A stretch of DNA of 64,000 nucleotides from contig BDGG01000004.1 of NCBI GenBank assembly GCA_001949185.1, positions 4,035,549 through 4,099,548 on the forward strand, given 5' to 3'. Of the stretch, positions 34,852-45,923 are shown piece after piece. The stretch comes from Ramazzottius varieornatus (taxonomy: Eukaryota; Tardigrada; Eutardigrada; Parachela; Ramazzottiidae). Under the pieces are notes generated by a model. It searched no databases and had not been told where the DNA came from. It was given only the letters and a program-made list of their open reading frames with translations. Each line of letters opens with the position of its first letter. The stretch's first letter is position 1. The position numbers and the translations under genes were made by a program.

Positions 34852-37488
34852 TTAGACTTTACGGAGAACCACACACCAGTTGCCTTCATCATAATACTCT
34901 TCGATAACTTGCACACCGGACACTCTGTTGCAACACTGGCGTAATTCACCTTCTCGAAAAACATGATAATACCTATGAAACACTTTGTCGCCGTCTTTGC
35001 AGCTGCTGCTGGCCACTTCTTGTTTGCTTTTTAGGTGCCAAGGCACTAGCACATCCGGTGACTGAAACGCCGTTCGGTTAACGTGGACGGGAAGCGAGCA
35101 CGTCGCGTCACCGATTAGCGACGAACTTTCGCCACTTGGTTCTTTGAGTTCTTTCTTGGACTTTAGATAAGAGGACTTCTTTTGGTCTCGATTCTGCTCT
35201 ATCGACCACACGTAAAGAAGAGCCAGTCCTCCATCGGCTAACACACGTGCGATTTCACTGAGTGCTTGAACTCGCCGTTCCTACAATGAAAGAAAACGAG
35301 ACCGTTGTTGAGTCTTATCGTGGTGGTGGTCAACCTTGGGCGCACCTATGCTGTTATGTAATTAAGGGTACAGAACGCACCTCGGAGCTCATGTGATGAA
35401 TCACCGCAATGCACAAAACTGCGTCGCAACAGCTGTTTCGATAGGGCAACGAAAGAATGTCAGCCACTAACACTTCAAAACCCCTTTCACGGCAAATTCC
35501 GACCAGGTTGGAACTTCGATCACATCCGATCTAGGGAGAAAAACTTGAATGCTACTCGTGGGTCTTAGCGCGAACAAACTTAATAAGCTAGATGAAAGGC
35601 GCGGGTATTTACCTCTATCAGTTTTCCACCGGAGCTTCCGAGGTACTTGCCGTTACCGCAGCCGATATCCAGCAGCACAGAACCAGGAAGCAAATCCGAC
35701 ACAAAGCTGGCTATTTTTGGCCAGGCTTTATGGCGAGTTTCGCTGAAATGAGGAGCAATCTGCTCATATACCTATATGGACAGAAAAAAGCTCTTTGTAA
35801 CGGACAGCATTGAAAATTCTTAACAGTATCAATAGGTAATCCATCTGATGGCTAGAATAGGTACAAACCTCGTGCACAAACTTCTCTTCGACATCAGGAC
35901 TACATATCTCTGTGTTCGTCGATGGTCCATTGGGTAGGGTCGCATTCACCTCAGTCTTGCTCACTTGTCCTTTCTGAGAGTCGCAGTACTCTGTATACAT
36001 ACAGCGACAAGGACCGTTTCGAACTTTCCGAAATGTGAACGAAATTCTTCGGGAGCGACGCCACGAAGTCTCTCCATCAGGAAGATTATCCGTCGTTCGT
36101 GGAGCTATTCTAAATATAAAAACCAGCTGTAAATGCGAATGTCGCCATTGCAGTACCCAGTATAATACTGTCTCCTTGTTCCTGCGTGTTTTACCCGTGT
36201 TTCCATGCGTAGCGTGATTCGCCGCTCATGATCATGGCGCTTCGCGGAGGAAGCACTACCGGCAAATGCTTACTGGAGGACACGAAATCCATTATCACAG
36301 AACTTCCCAAACTAACTGCGCAGATTTCGTCTTCGAATACCGAATGTGTGTCAACGTGCAATGGAATCCCTGTAAAAGGACAAGAACGGGGAAATATCAG
36401 ATTTCCACGCGGACCGCTTTTCGAGATAAACTCGGTAATTATGCCGTACCTTGGCCAGGGTCGTACACGTTTACTGTGAGCTGATCCGGTACTACGGACA
36501 AGTGATCATCCTTTATAAATCGTTGCAACACATTAGAAAACATGTCAGGAATAGGCTGTATGGGTTTCTGAAGATCGACGTCGTTTGTACCATACTGGAA
36601 GTGGTATCCATAGTGGAAGGTTGTGCGGTTCTTCAGCACGGTACCTGAAATCAGCAGGTCCTTGGCCGTATTCGCGCGGAATAAAGCAATTATGACGCTG
36701 AAGTAAGCTAAACTAACTCGAGATACCTTACTTGCAGGTTTGCCAGTCGATCGTTCAGGGCCCTCTGTCATATTCGCCAAGATGTCATCAGCGAATTGGG
36801 TCCACCGGTCTTCCTCGGCTTCGGTGATAACGTCCGGCAGCAGTACCAGGTCAGGTGGCATCCGTGTAGCAGTTGGCGGATTGATGACTGTAGTTGGGGA
36901 GGAACCTAGTAAGTAACAGAATACAGAAGCCTTTTCCAAAAAACAAACGAGATGTTTGGCTTACAAGAAACAAACGCAGGATACCACGGCAGCTGTGTAC
37001 CATTATTTAGCTGGAAGACGAAGCCGGTCAGGCACTGGACAGCATACTTGGCTGACTTCTCGCAGCAATGTTCGACCAGGACGAAGGGTTTATCGGGTAC
37101 CAGCCGGACAACGTAGGAAGGTTTATGGTCAGCGTCGTGGATGAGGTCTTCGACTGTTTCGATCTTTTCTAGGACGCTAGTGATATCCTTGAGGGACAGT
37201 CCACATGCTAAGCCAGCGTTTCCGATCGCCACTGTCTACAAAATTAGTAACACCTGTAACTACAATAAGTATGTTCCGACTGAATTTCCGGTCCACTTAT
37301 ATACCGTATGGCAATAGAACAGAAGTTATGGACAGCTGCTGAATTATGTGCTGTACCTTTGTTGGAAGCGACGAGATCTCAGCTAGCGCCGATGTCTGCA
37401 GGTGGTGTTGTAGACGCTGCAAACCTTTCCTCTGACGATGTCTGGACGAACCACTTAGCTGGTTTAATCGCGTGAGCTCTTTCACCAT
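34852..37488 (-). CDS. ALKBH8: ALKBH8, tRNA wobble-uridine hydroxylase/methyltransferase
   Basis: Nine minus-strand exons: 37357-37488, 36965-37235, 36732-36905, 36450-36644, 36195-36369, 35869-36109, 35613-35771, 35381-35530 and 34852-35280, for 641 residues (human about 664). Domain order: RRM (about 45-135, [13 protein letters not shown] opening), AlkB-like dioxygenase (about 150-365) and class I methyltransferase (about 395-641). The iron ligands are visible as His262 and Asp264 (LHVDTHS) and His315 (WKHG); [10 protein letters not shown] follows. The SAM motif is [11 protein letters not shown], residues 429-439, preceded by [13 protein letters not shown] and followed by [11 protein letters not shown]. 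The C-terminus has [14 protein letters not shown] and [11 protein letters not shown], as in Trm9-type enzymes. ALKBH8 with TRMT112 makes mcm5U34 and then hydroxylates it in tRNA. The start is the first ATG in the frame that joins to exon 2. Confidence 0.95.
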
Positions 37489-38104
37489 CTTCCAGCACCA
37501 GTATGCTGGTAGCGTTCCCGTGCGCCCGCAGTACAACTCCGCTTCTGATGCGGTACAGTCGTCTTGTCGTTGTTCCACCCTTCTGAAATCACGTATCCTT
37601 CCTGCAGCAGTCCAAGAAGAAATCAGGATTCAGGAAGAATAGCCTCCTGGATTTCCGGCCATTGGTACTGTTGCACTGTAGCAGTCTGATTATAAGACCG
37701 GAAATGCAGCTTCACCACTACAGTTGCTGGATTGTCAGATTTTGGGGAATTTAGCGAGTGAAGGAGCGCATGCCGAGCGCGATACTAAACTACGACATGC
37801 ACCTACCTACTGCAGCCCGACGCGCACCAGCACACATAAATTACGTTATGCGGAGGAAGAAACTGCAACCTCTTTTCTATGCTGACAAGAAACAATCGTG
37901 ACAAAACAGAACGATACACATTAACATAACTTCACGAACTAGCTGACTACAGTTCCGCATTGTTACTTGCGCCGTCAGAAAATCACGAAACATATAATTA
38001 TTATAGTTTTACACAAGTAACCGTGTGGAACTGAAGTCTGATAATCGAAAGACAACTTGATGGCAATTTCTTATTTAATGAGCATGATCAAATTTTTTGT
38101 ATAA

Positions 38105-38401
38105 CTAGGCAGCATTGTACAATTCCATATGTTGAAGACTATTATCAAACGTGTCAAAGTCTTTCAAGTGTCTCATATTGAAAGCAAAACTCATCAGAAC
38201 TGCTATATAATTTTTCTTCATCTGATATCGCTTTTTTCCAAAGAACGAGTTGATAACACTAAAACATCTCTCAACCTCCACCGAATTAACTGGTGTCCAT
38301 ACATTCTGGAGAGCAATAGCATGCAAGGCTGGTAGTTCCTTCGAGTGGCTTCTCCAGAACGAATCCAGCCATCTGGCACGTACGTACAGCCAGCTGGCTA
38401 C
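38105..38401 (-). pseudogene. hAT-family transposase relic (C-terminal dimerisation region)
   Basis: The minus-strand frame encodes WLDSFWRSHSKELPALHAIA followed by TPVNSVEVERCFSVINSFF and RYQMKKNYIAVLMSFAFNMR before a stop. The S-x-E-x-ER-x-FS pattern with a preceding W...LPALH is typical of the hAT C-terminal dimerisation domain. No DDE catalytic region was found upstream, so this is a truncated remnant of about 99 codons. Confidence 0.75.
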
Positions 38402-38490
38402 GAGTGCAGGCTATGTCGTAGCTGCGGCCAATCGCTTCGTTATGCTCCGCCCACACTAGTCAACTGAAAATTTCCAGCAACTCTATTCAC

Positions 38491-38617
38491 CACTGACGAG
38501 CTGCTGAACATCGTGCTGCACAGACTGAAAGTAGTGCTCATCAACTAATCAACCATACGTTCTGGCAGCGATCAACCAAATCAAATGTATAACACGGTGT
38601 TCAGCAGCTCGTCAGTG
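38491..38617. mobile_element. Short inverted-repeat element (25-bp arms)
   Basis: The arms 38491-38515 and 38593-38617 are inverted copies with one mismatch by eye (CACTGACGAGCTGCTGAACA at the outer end). The 77-bp centre is AT-rich. It sits about 90 bp from the hAT relic and may be a terminal fragment or a MITE. Confidence 0.65.
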
Positions 38618-39383
38618 CAGATCGGCCCTAAAATTCAAAATATTTTGCAGAATTTTTAATTTTTAGATTTCTGTTTTTTTTCAAGACTCCATCGAGTTAT
38701 CCTTGGACGACGATCGTTTCCTGTATTCCTATTTGTCGATACTCCTTCGAAGCGGTTAAGACCTGCGACGGATTCAGTGCTGCTATTCGCCGACTGGATC
38801 AACAAGGTAAGAGGTTTCACTGTCGATTGTGGTGCATCGAAATTTATAGTTTAGTATTAAGATGCTCGATTTCTTGTTCGACATGTTGAGGTCTTTCTTT
38901 CAAGAAGTCTGTTTTCCAGATTCGTCCAGCCTAATCGATTGTGATTGCCGAGTAAATGCTCTAGGAGAAACGGATATCACTTCGTTTCGGCCTGCCTGCT
39001 GCTTTCACAAGAGTAATCTACTCGAATGGACTTTGGTAGCACACGTCTGTTATCGATTCCTTCCCAATTGAGTGTGACGTGGATCCAGCCTGCCCACTGG
39101 TGTGTAACAGCTTCTCTAGAGCGTGAAAGTCTCATATGTCTGGAAGAAAATCCCGTTTGTAGACGTAGAACCACTTCTGGAACAATTGTATCGAATCTTG
39201 GCGTAATCAATCGTCTCTTTTGTAGTTGCATGGGCGACTCTTCCCTATTGTTGTTTATTGCAAGGTATTTTTTTGATACTTGTTTCCATTTTGCTTTGTA
39301 GAATTGAGCTTGGGCGCGGCGGAGCTAGTGTTATGCAACCTTCTTAGTTCCATTTGGTAATTTGGAACTGCAATTAAGCCACC

Positions 39384-42300
39384 ATGTCGAGTACCGGTCT
39401 CACCACCAACGGCAACATCGCCACGGGCGCTGCGTCATTGGCTGATTCAACAGATTTCGCTGCTGACCCAGCTTCCAGCACATTCTTCGCTGCAGACTTG
39501 AAGAAGTATGGCGACCTCAAGAACATGCTGGAAAGCAACAAGGATCAGCTCAAGCTGGAAGCCATGAAGCGCATCATCGGGATGATTGCCAAGGGCAAAG
39601 ACGCTTCCGAGCTCTTCCCTTCCGTCGTCAAGAACGTCGTGTCCAAAAACATCGAAATCAAGAAGCTCGTCTACGCGTACTTGATTCGCTATGCAGAAGA
39701 ACAGCAAGACTTAGCTTTACTTTCCATCTCGACCTTCCAAAGAGCTCTCAAAGATCCCAACCAGTTGATTCGCGCTAATGCTCTAAGAGTCCTCTCCAGT
39801 ATCCGCGTTCCCGTGATCGTTCCTATCATGATGTTAGCCATACGAGATTGCAGCAGTGACATGTCGCCCTATGTGAGAAAGTCTGCAGCACTCGCTATCC
39901 CCAAACTATACAGTCTGGATGACGAACAGAAGGAACAGCTGGTGGAAGTGATCGACAAGCTTCTCGGTGATAAGACCACACTCGTGATCGGAAGTGCGGT
40001 ATGTGCTTTCGACGAAGTGTGTCCGGAAAGGGATGACTTGATCCATAAGAACTACCGGAGACTGTGTCAGATCCTGATGGACATAGAGGAATGGGGACAA
40101 GTGTCGATCATCAACACCTTAACGAGGTATGCCAGGACGCAGTTTGCTGATCCAAATGGTGGAGAAGAGGGTGAGGAAAAGAATGGTGGGGAGAAGTTCT
40201 ACGAAGACGATGATGAAGACGTGAAACCGGTCAGCAAGAAACCTATTGTCGACAACGATTTGAGGTTGCTTCTGAGATCGGTGAAGCCGCTGCTGCAAAG
40301 CAGAAACTCCGCTGTCGTAATGGCTGTAATCCAGGTAGGTGTTTTTCGTGTCTTCTATCCGTGATTCGTATTCGTTTACATTGTCTGTTTTCTAGCTGTA
40401 CGTTCATGTCGCTCCAAGGACGGAAATGACAGCCAACATCAAGCCGATGATACGGTTGCTTCGCTCTCACCGCGAGATCCAGTCTGTCGTTCTCAGCAAC
40501 ATCGCTACGCTGGCTGCCAAGCCCGAACAGAAGGCTCTTTTGGTACCTCACCTGAAAGCTTTCTTCGTGCGGTCCAGCGACCCTACTCACATCAAGCTGC
40601 AGAAGCTAGAGATCCTAACGAACCTGGCTTCGGAAGGCACCATCGGCATTATCCTTCGGGAGTTTCAAGCGTACATCTCCAGTTCAGATCGCGAACTGAT
40701 CGCCAGCACGATACAGGCCATTGGTCGATGTGCCATGACGATCAGTGAAGTCACGGAAACGTGTCTGAATGGGCTGGTTAACCTGCTCTCCAACCGAGAT
40801 GACAACGTCGTAGGCGAAAGTGTCTGTGTGATCAGGAAGTTACTCCAGTTGAACCCCACTGCACATAAAGACATCATCAAACATCTCGCCAAGTTGGTGG
40901 AAACTGTTCAGGTATGATGAGAATTCCTCTGACCGTATTGTGAACAAATGGGCGCATCTTTTAGGAACCTGCATCCATTCAGATGCTTGAAATGTGCGTT
41001 CGCGTATCCATACGGCCAATATTCCTGCATACTCGTTCCTTGTACGATTTGCACGGCCCTTTGTATGCAGGAGCGTGAAAGACCCGTGGGATGTCTCCGT
41101 AAACTGACATAATGCTGTGTTTTCAGGTCCCGATGGCGAAAGCAAGTATTCTGTGGTTGATTGGGGAATACTGTGAGCAAGTGCCGACGATCGCGCCTGA
41201 CGTTCTTCGGCTAGCTGTCAAAACTTTTCCTAAGGAAGAGAATATCGTCAAATTGCAGATTCTGAACTTGGCCGCGAAACTTCTGACCGTGAATCCACAG
41301 CAGACTTCCTTGTTGGCTGTGTACGCTTTCAACTTGGCCAAGTATGATGTGAACTACGATATCCGTGATCGAAGTAGGTTCCTGAAGGCGTTAGTTATGC
41401 CTGGCCATATTGGAAGTGGGGATGATGGCATCGATGGCAGCACTTTCAGCAGCATGGCACATCAGATTCTGATGGCTACGAAACCCGCTCCCGTGCTGGA
41501 GTCGCGGTTTAAGGAACGCATGGAATTCCAGATGGGAACGTTGTCACACTTCCTCAATATCCGGACCTCTGGTATGAATTACTCTGAATAGCTTATCGAT
41601 CGGTTGCTGGATGTAGTCCTCTTATAGGTTATCAAGACTTGCCCGACTTTCCACCGGAATCGTTACCATCGAGTGTACGCGATGTGGCACTTCCGCCGGA
41701 ACCCGAAAGAAAGCAGTCACCTACGAAGACGAACAGAATACTTTCGCCTAGTAAGACCAAGAAAGCGGACAAATTCTACTCCGATGAAGAACAAAGCGAA
41801 GAAGAGGAGGACGAAGACGAGGATACAGACGAAGAAGATGAAGAAGACAGTGACGAGTCCAATACCGACGAGTCAGAAGAAGAAGGTCCAGACGAAGAAG
41901 GTGATCAGAAAAAGCAGTCCGGGAAGGTACAGAAGGTCAATGGAAAGCCAAAGCAGGGAAAAGATGATGAGCAGGACGAAAGTGGCGAGGATGAGACGTC
42001 GGAAAGCGAAGAGGACGACGAAACTTCTGATGAAGAGTCCAGTATGTCCGAAGACGAAAAGAAGAAAGTTGACACGAAACCGAAAGTTTCAATTGCCACT
42101 GCACCGAAGCCAGCCGTGGACACTAATAGTCCGAACCCGGTAAAGAAAGTTCCAGAGAAAACCGTGCCAACTCAGAAAGTTCCCGAGAAACAACGGGAAT
42201 CCTCAAAAGTACAAGCCGTTGATTTGCTCCTAGATTTCGATGGTGATATGTCTTCCAGTGCACCATTGATGTCCGCCATGCAACCACTGAGCCATCCTGC

Positions 42301-43069
42301 TTCGTCCTCATCCGGAAAGTCCCAGAGCACAACGACAGTGACGCTTCCACCTGTCTACGTTCCTACGAAGTCCTACGAGGTACTTTCCGCTTCATCAAAC
42401 GGTGGCTTCGGTGTCTCTTATCGGTACCCTCGAAGACCCTTCATGTTCTCGGGCAAGATGGTAGCTATTGAATTCATGTTTGACAACACGTCAGATCAAA
42501 CGTTTTCGAACATCAGAGTGGTGAGGAAGAAACTGCCTGGTCGTGTCGAAGCTCAGGATTTCCACGAGATAGGTACACTCGAGGGTGGTAAGGTAGCGCA
42601 TGCCACCATGGGTGTTGACTTTGCCGACACCACGCAGAGTATCTCCATAGTGGTGGGTCATGGTGATTACGAGTACGAAGTGACGCTGAAACCACGAATG
42701 GGCGAACTGTTGAGACCTATCGCGATGAGCAGATCTGAGTTTGACAAGAACAAGAGCAGCCTGTCGGGCTTGAATGAGAATCAGTCCAGTGTGGATGTCC
42801 CGGTGAAGTTACAAACGGAAGCGGGACTGACGAACGCGGTGTTGGAGGTGGCTAACGTAGCACCCATAGCTGTTAAAGATGAAACGGCTGATGTGGAAAG
42901 CAGTAAGACGCTGAGGTTTGCTGGACAGACACTGTCGTCGGGGTCGCCGGTCATGGTGACGACGGTCTTGCGAGGATCAAAAGCGTCCGTCATTGTCAAC
43001 TGTGAGAAAGCGATGGTCGGTTCGCTGGTCTTACAAGAAATCAAGGATTTTCTGGCAAAATTCAGATAA
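39384..43069 (+). CDS. AP3B: AP-3 adaptor complex, beta subunit
   Basis: Four exons: 39384-40334, 40396-40911, 41127-41571 and 41628-43069, for 1,117 residues (vertebrate AP3B1 about 1,094). The start has the good context GCCACCATG. The adaptin trunk covers roughly residues 30-640: [40 protein letters not shown] and [35 protein letters not shown] then leads into a strongly acidic Glu/Asp-rich hinge (about 685-780), a hallmark of AP-3 beta that is phosphorylated in mammals. The C-terminal part has [13 protein letters not shown] and [20 protein letters not shown], the AP3B ear. AP-3 sorts cargo from endosomes to lysosomes and lysosome-related organelles. Exons are larger and introns fewer than in the neighbours. 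It converges with SEC22, with 213 bp between stops. Confidence 0.95.
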
Positions 43070-43081
43070 AATTTCCATTTT

Positions 43082-43087
43082 TTTATT
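43082..43087 (-). terminator. Possible poly(A) signal of SEC22 (minus strand)
   Basis: TTTATT on the plus strand reads AATAAA on the minus strand, only 13 bp beyond the AP3B stop. If used, the SEC22 transcript would run up to or into the AP3B coding end. Confidence 0.4.
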
Positions 43088-43282
43088 TAGTTTTCCTCGT
43101 GGTACTCTTCTTTCCTGTTTCAGTCTGTAGCTTTTCCTTATTACCAGTAGTTTTTCTGTTCGGCCTAAAGAACGCAAATACTCCGTTTCATCAGCATGAG
43201 CATTCCAGTGATTTATAAAGATATAGTGGCTTCATTGTATACAGTTTGTCTCTCTGTTAGAAATATACGAGTACAACGGAAT

Positions 43283-44000
43283 TCAAAACCAGGAAAACTT
43301 GAGGTACAGCATAAGTATAACGACTAGAAGAACACCAGCTCCGATCTTGACCATCGAGGCTTTCGTATTTAGTGTCTTTGCGTCCTTTCGATATTTCTCT
43401 GAGGCAGCGGACAGCATGCCAGCTTTGTCTTGAAGGTCCGACAAAGCTGCTCCTCGAACTAACACGTCATCGATATTCTGCACCATAATTCTTTGGACAT
43501 CTTGCAGCTCGTTATTCAACTGTCCGAGTTGTCGCCGAGTTCTGCTGTCGTTGAAGGTCTTCTTGGCTTTCTGGATGTAATTATCTGGAAAATGCAAAGA
43601 CCATAAATGTTAATCAACGGGAAATTCGTCTTATGGTAGACTATTCTTCCCTACCGAATTCTATGAAGGCATAGGGACGCCCAACCGTGCTGACTTTGTT
43701 TCCATATTGCATGTCAAACTCATTCTGAAGGTCTTCGAGGAAGGAAAATGCTACACGCTTGGGAAATGATTTCTCAGTCAGTACGAGGTAGCAAACATCG
43801 TTAATGATGATGTAGTGGAAGTAATAAGGACCAGAGTCGATGGTGCATCGGTTAGGTGAGCCAGGAGAAAGACGCTTGAATATCTGCTTGGCTTGCGTTT
43901 GGTACTGGATCAAATTCTTTCCGAGTTCCTCGTCGTCTTGTACTGAGGCTGCCAGTGGGAGCCCATCCGCCAGACGCGCAATCATGGTGAGCAATATCAT
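43283..44000 (-). CDS. SEC22B: Vesicle-trafficking R-SNARE SEC22
   Basis: Two minus-strand exons, 43655-44000 and 43283-43584, for 215 residues, the same as human SEC22B. The longin domain covers about residues 1-120 ([20 protein letters not shown] at the start, [37 protein letters not shown]). The SNARE motif follows with [20 protein letters not shown] and [15 protein letters not shown], where the Arg of VLVRG is the zero-layer residue. The end is a single tail anchor ([17 protein letters not shown]). SEC22 acts in ER-Golgi transport and autophagosome formation. It is convergent with AP3B and divergent from the unidentified gene at 44898. Confidence 0.95.
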
Positions 44001-44897
44001 TTTCGAACGATAAATATTAAATACCTCTGTTCCGTCGAGCAAGAAGATGTGGGACTTCGAGACGGCAGCGCAATCACGCGTAGCTTTCAACGTTACACAG
44101 GACGACGCGCGTGCTGACTGACCATGGACACAAGTCGAAATGGAACAGCAGGTATCCGAACTCCGAAGAAACCCTTCACCGAGTGTGGGCTTGGTTGGCC
44201 TGTTAGACCGGATTTCAGAGCAACTGAGTGTACCCAAGGGTAGACCTGACACCGCCCAACCTGAAAGATTCCAGAAGGAAGACGGACGCCGCGCTGAGGG
44301 AAAATGAAGAGCCCAGGAATCAGGATAAAGCAGAAGCTGCAGAACTCAAAGAATTTTGACGTGGAAGTTGATGTTTTGATGAGACCACATGAGTGATTCC
44401 AGTTTCAGCCGTCCACATGCGTGTTGAACAATCAATCAGTGTAGCAATCAACGGTAGGAAGTGAGACAAATGGTAACTGTCGTGTGGATGCAGGTGCATG
44501 ATAGCGACTGAAGTGTTGGAAGGGTTAGATAACATATGAGGGCAACACCGCCCCATTTCGTCACTTGTGCGCAGTGCCAATCCAGGACAAATTTTTCTAT
44601 TCGTCTGAACAACGTTAGGCCAGCCCTCGCAAATTTCCATCGAATCAAGGACCACGATCAGATCCAGACAAAACACAGGTGCGGCGCGGCGGATCAAAGA
44701 GTTTGCCCTTCTGTTCTACTCTGTTCTCGTGTTTTGCAGTACAGATCCCGCGAAGGAGCTCACACATCAGGCATCTACCTTCCCGACGGACAGACTGAGA
44801 GGAGTGGTATTCTCTGGAAGCTGCGATCGGTCTGGTGGTGGGATCAAAGCCGGCTCACCGGAAGAGGCTTATCTTTTCCGACCACAAGTCGCCAACC
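44001..44897. other. Promoter region between SEC22 and the acidic protein gene
   Basis: A possible 5' UTR exon of the gene at 44898 begins after the acceptor TGTTTTGCAG near 44740. A read-through minus frame up to 44252 is an upstream extension of SEC22 without support. No repeat seen. Confidence 0.4.
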
Positions 44898-45716
44898 ATG
44901 CCAAAAGATATCGGGACGGATTCTTCGGATTCTGAAGGTGAAAGCGGGGTGTTAGTAGCATGCTGATTACACCGGAAGAACTTGTGCTCCATACCTTGTG
45001 ATAAACTGTCGTCTGTTTCGTGTTGACGTAGACACGTAGTGCTTGTTTTGTTCCAGCTAATGGCTTCTCAGCCTCGCTGTTTACCAACATGGGCGATTTG
45101 TTCAGCACCTTCTGGAACAAGATGATGCGGGACGCAAATCTTGACAGTTGGGTTATTGGAGGTAAGGATCTTGGTTTCTGGAATGCCAGGTAAGTGTCTT
45201 CGGTGATATGGTTTCGCAATTCTTGCAGACAGTAGTGTCTCGCCACCGCCGTCTCCTCTGGAGCTGCTACTGACCAGTGACATCCAGCGTGCCGCAAACT
45301 CTACCCGGGATAGTCTGGGAGACGTGGGCGGTGGCGCTGTTGGAAGCGCTCCTCTGCAGCAGGCTCTGGACAGCGAAGTCGAAGAGGGCAGCAAGAGCGA
45401 CGCTGATCGAGAGTTGGAAAAATCTCCAGCTGATTCGTCCAACGACGACGACCACGTCTTCGATTTTGGCAAGATCGACGACAGCGTTATCGAAGAAAGT
45501 TCCAAGGCTCCAAATGACTTACAACGAGAAGAAAGCATGCAGAATTTGGAGGACGATGAAACGATCACGCAGAAGGAGAACGAGCTTGCTACTTCGGGTA
45601 CTACAAAACGTAAGCACGAGAACTCGGAACCGGCCAGCACATCGGAAGGCCCTGTCTGTGCTGATCCCACCAACAAGAAGAAAAGAGAAATCGCGATATT
45701 GGAGTTTGATGACTGA
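44898..45716 (+). CDS. Unidentified acidic, probably nuclear protein
   Basis: Three exons, 44898-44937, 45057-45161 and 45229-45716, for 210 residues. All junctions are in phase. The N-terminus is MPKDIGTDSSDSE. A short ordered-looking segment follows (SLFTNMGDLFSTFWNKMMRD then ANLDSWVIG). The rest is Ser/Glu/Asp-rich and probably disordered, with HVFDFGKIDDSVIEE. Basic clusters KRKHE and NKKKRE could be nuclear localisation signals, and the end is IAILEFDD. I recognise no family. The mild aromatic motif between acidic tracts could be a protein-binding segment; this is inference. It converges with RPF1, with 207 bp between stops. Confidence 0.7.
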
Positions 45717-45923
45717 CCGAAGATGGAAGAAGGACGGAAAGCTGGAATTCATGGGTAGTTTTTCTACTACGGCGCCTAGTTTGATTCTCTTACTGTTGAT
45801 ACAGAATTCACAACTTTACGAGATGGGAAGTTTAGTTTATCTTAATCGCGTCGCCATGTTGAGTTGTTATTGGACAAGACGTGACTATTTACCATCTTCG
45901 TCTGAAACACTGAGTATCTGATT

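Larger units (their letters stand above)
37489..39383. other. Intergenic region between ALKBH8 and AP3B (divergent promoters)
   Basis: It contains a hAT transposase relic (38105-38401) and an inverted-repeat element (38491-38617). The remainder shows no open frame worth calling. Confidence 0.5.

Noticed and set aside
36439-36939. Single 166-codon minus-strand open frame in ALKBH8
   Set aside because: It reads through an 87-nt in-frame intron (36645-36731) and past a donor. AlkB homology requires splicing.
41673-42143. 156-codon Arg/Lys-rich frame inside AP3B
   Set aside because: It is the +1 shadow of the acidic AP3B hinge.
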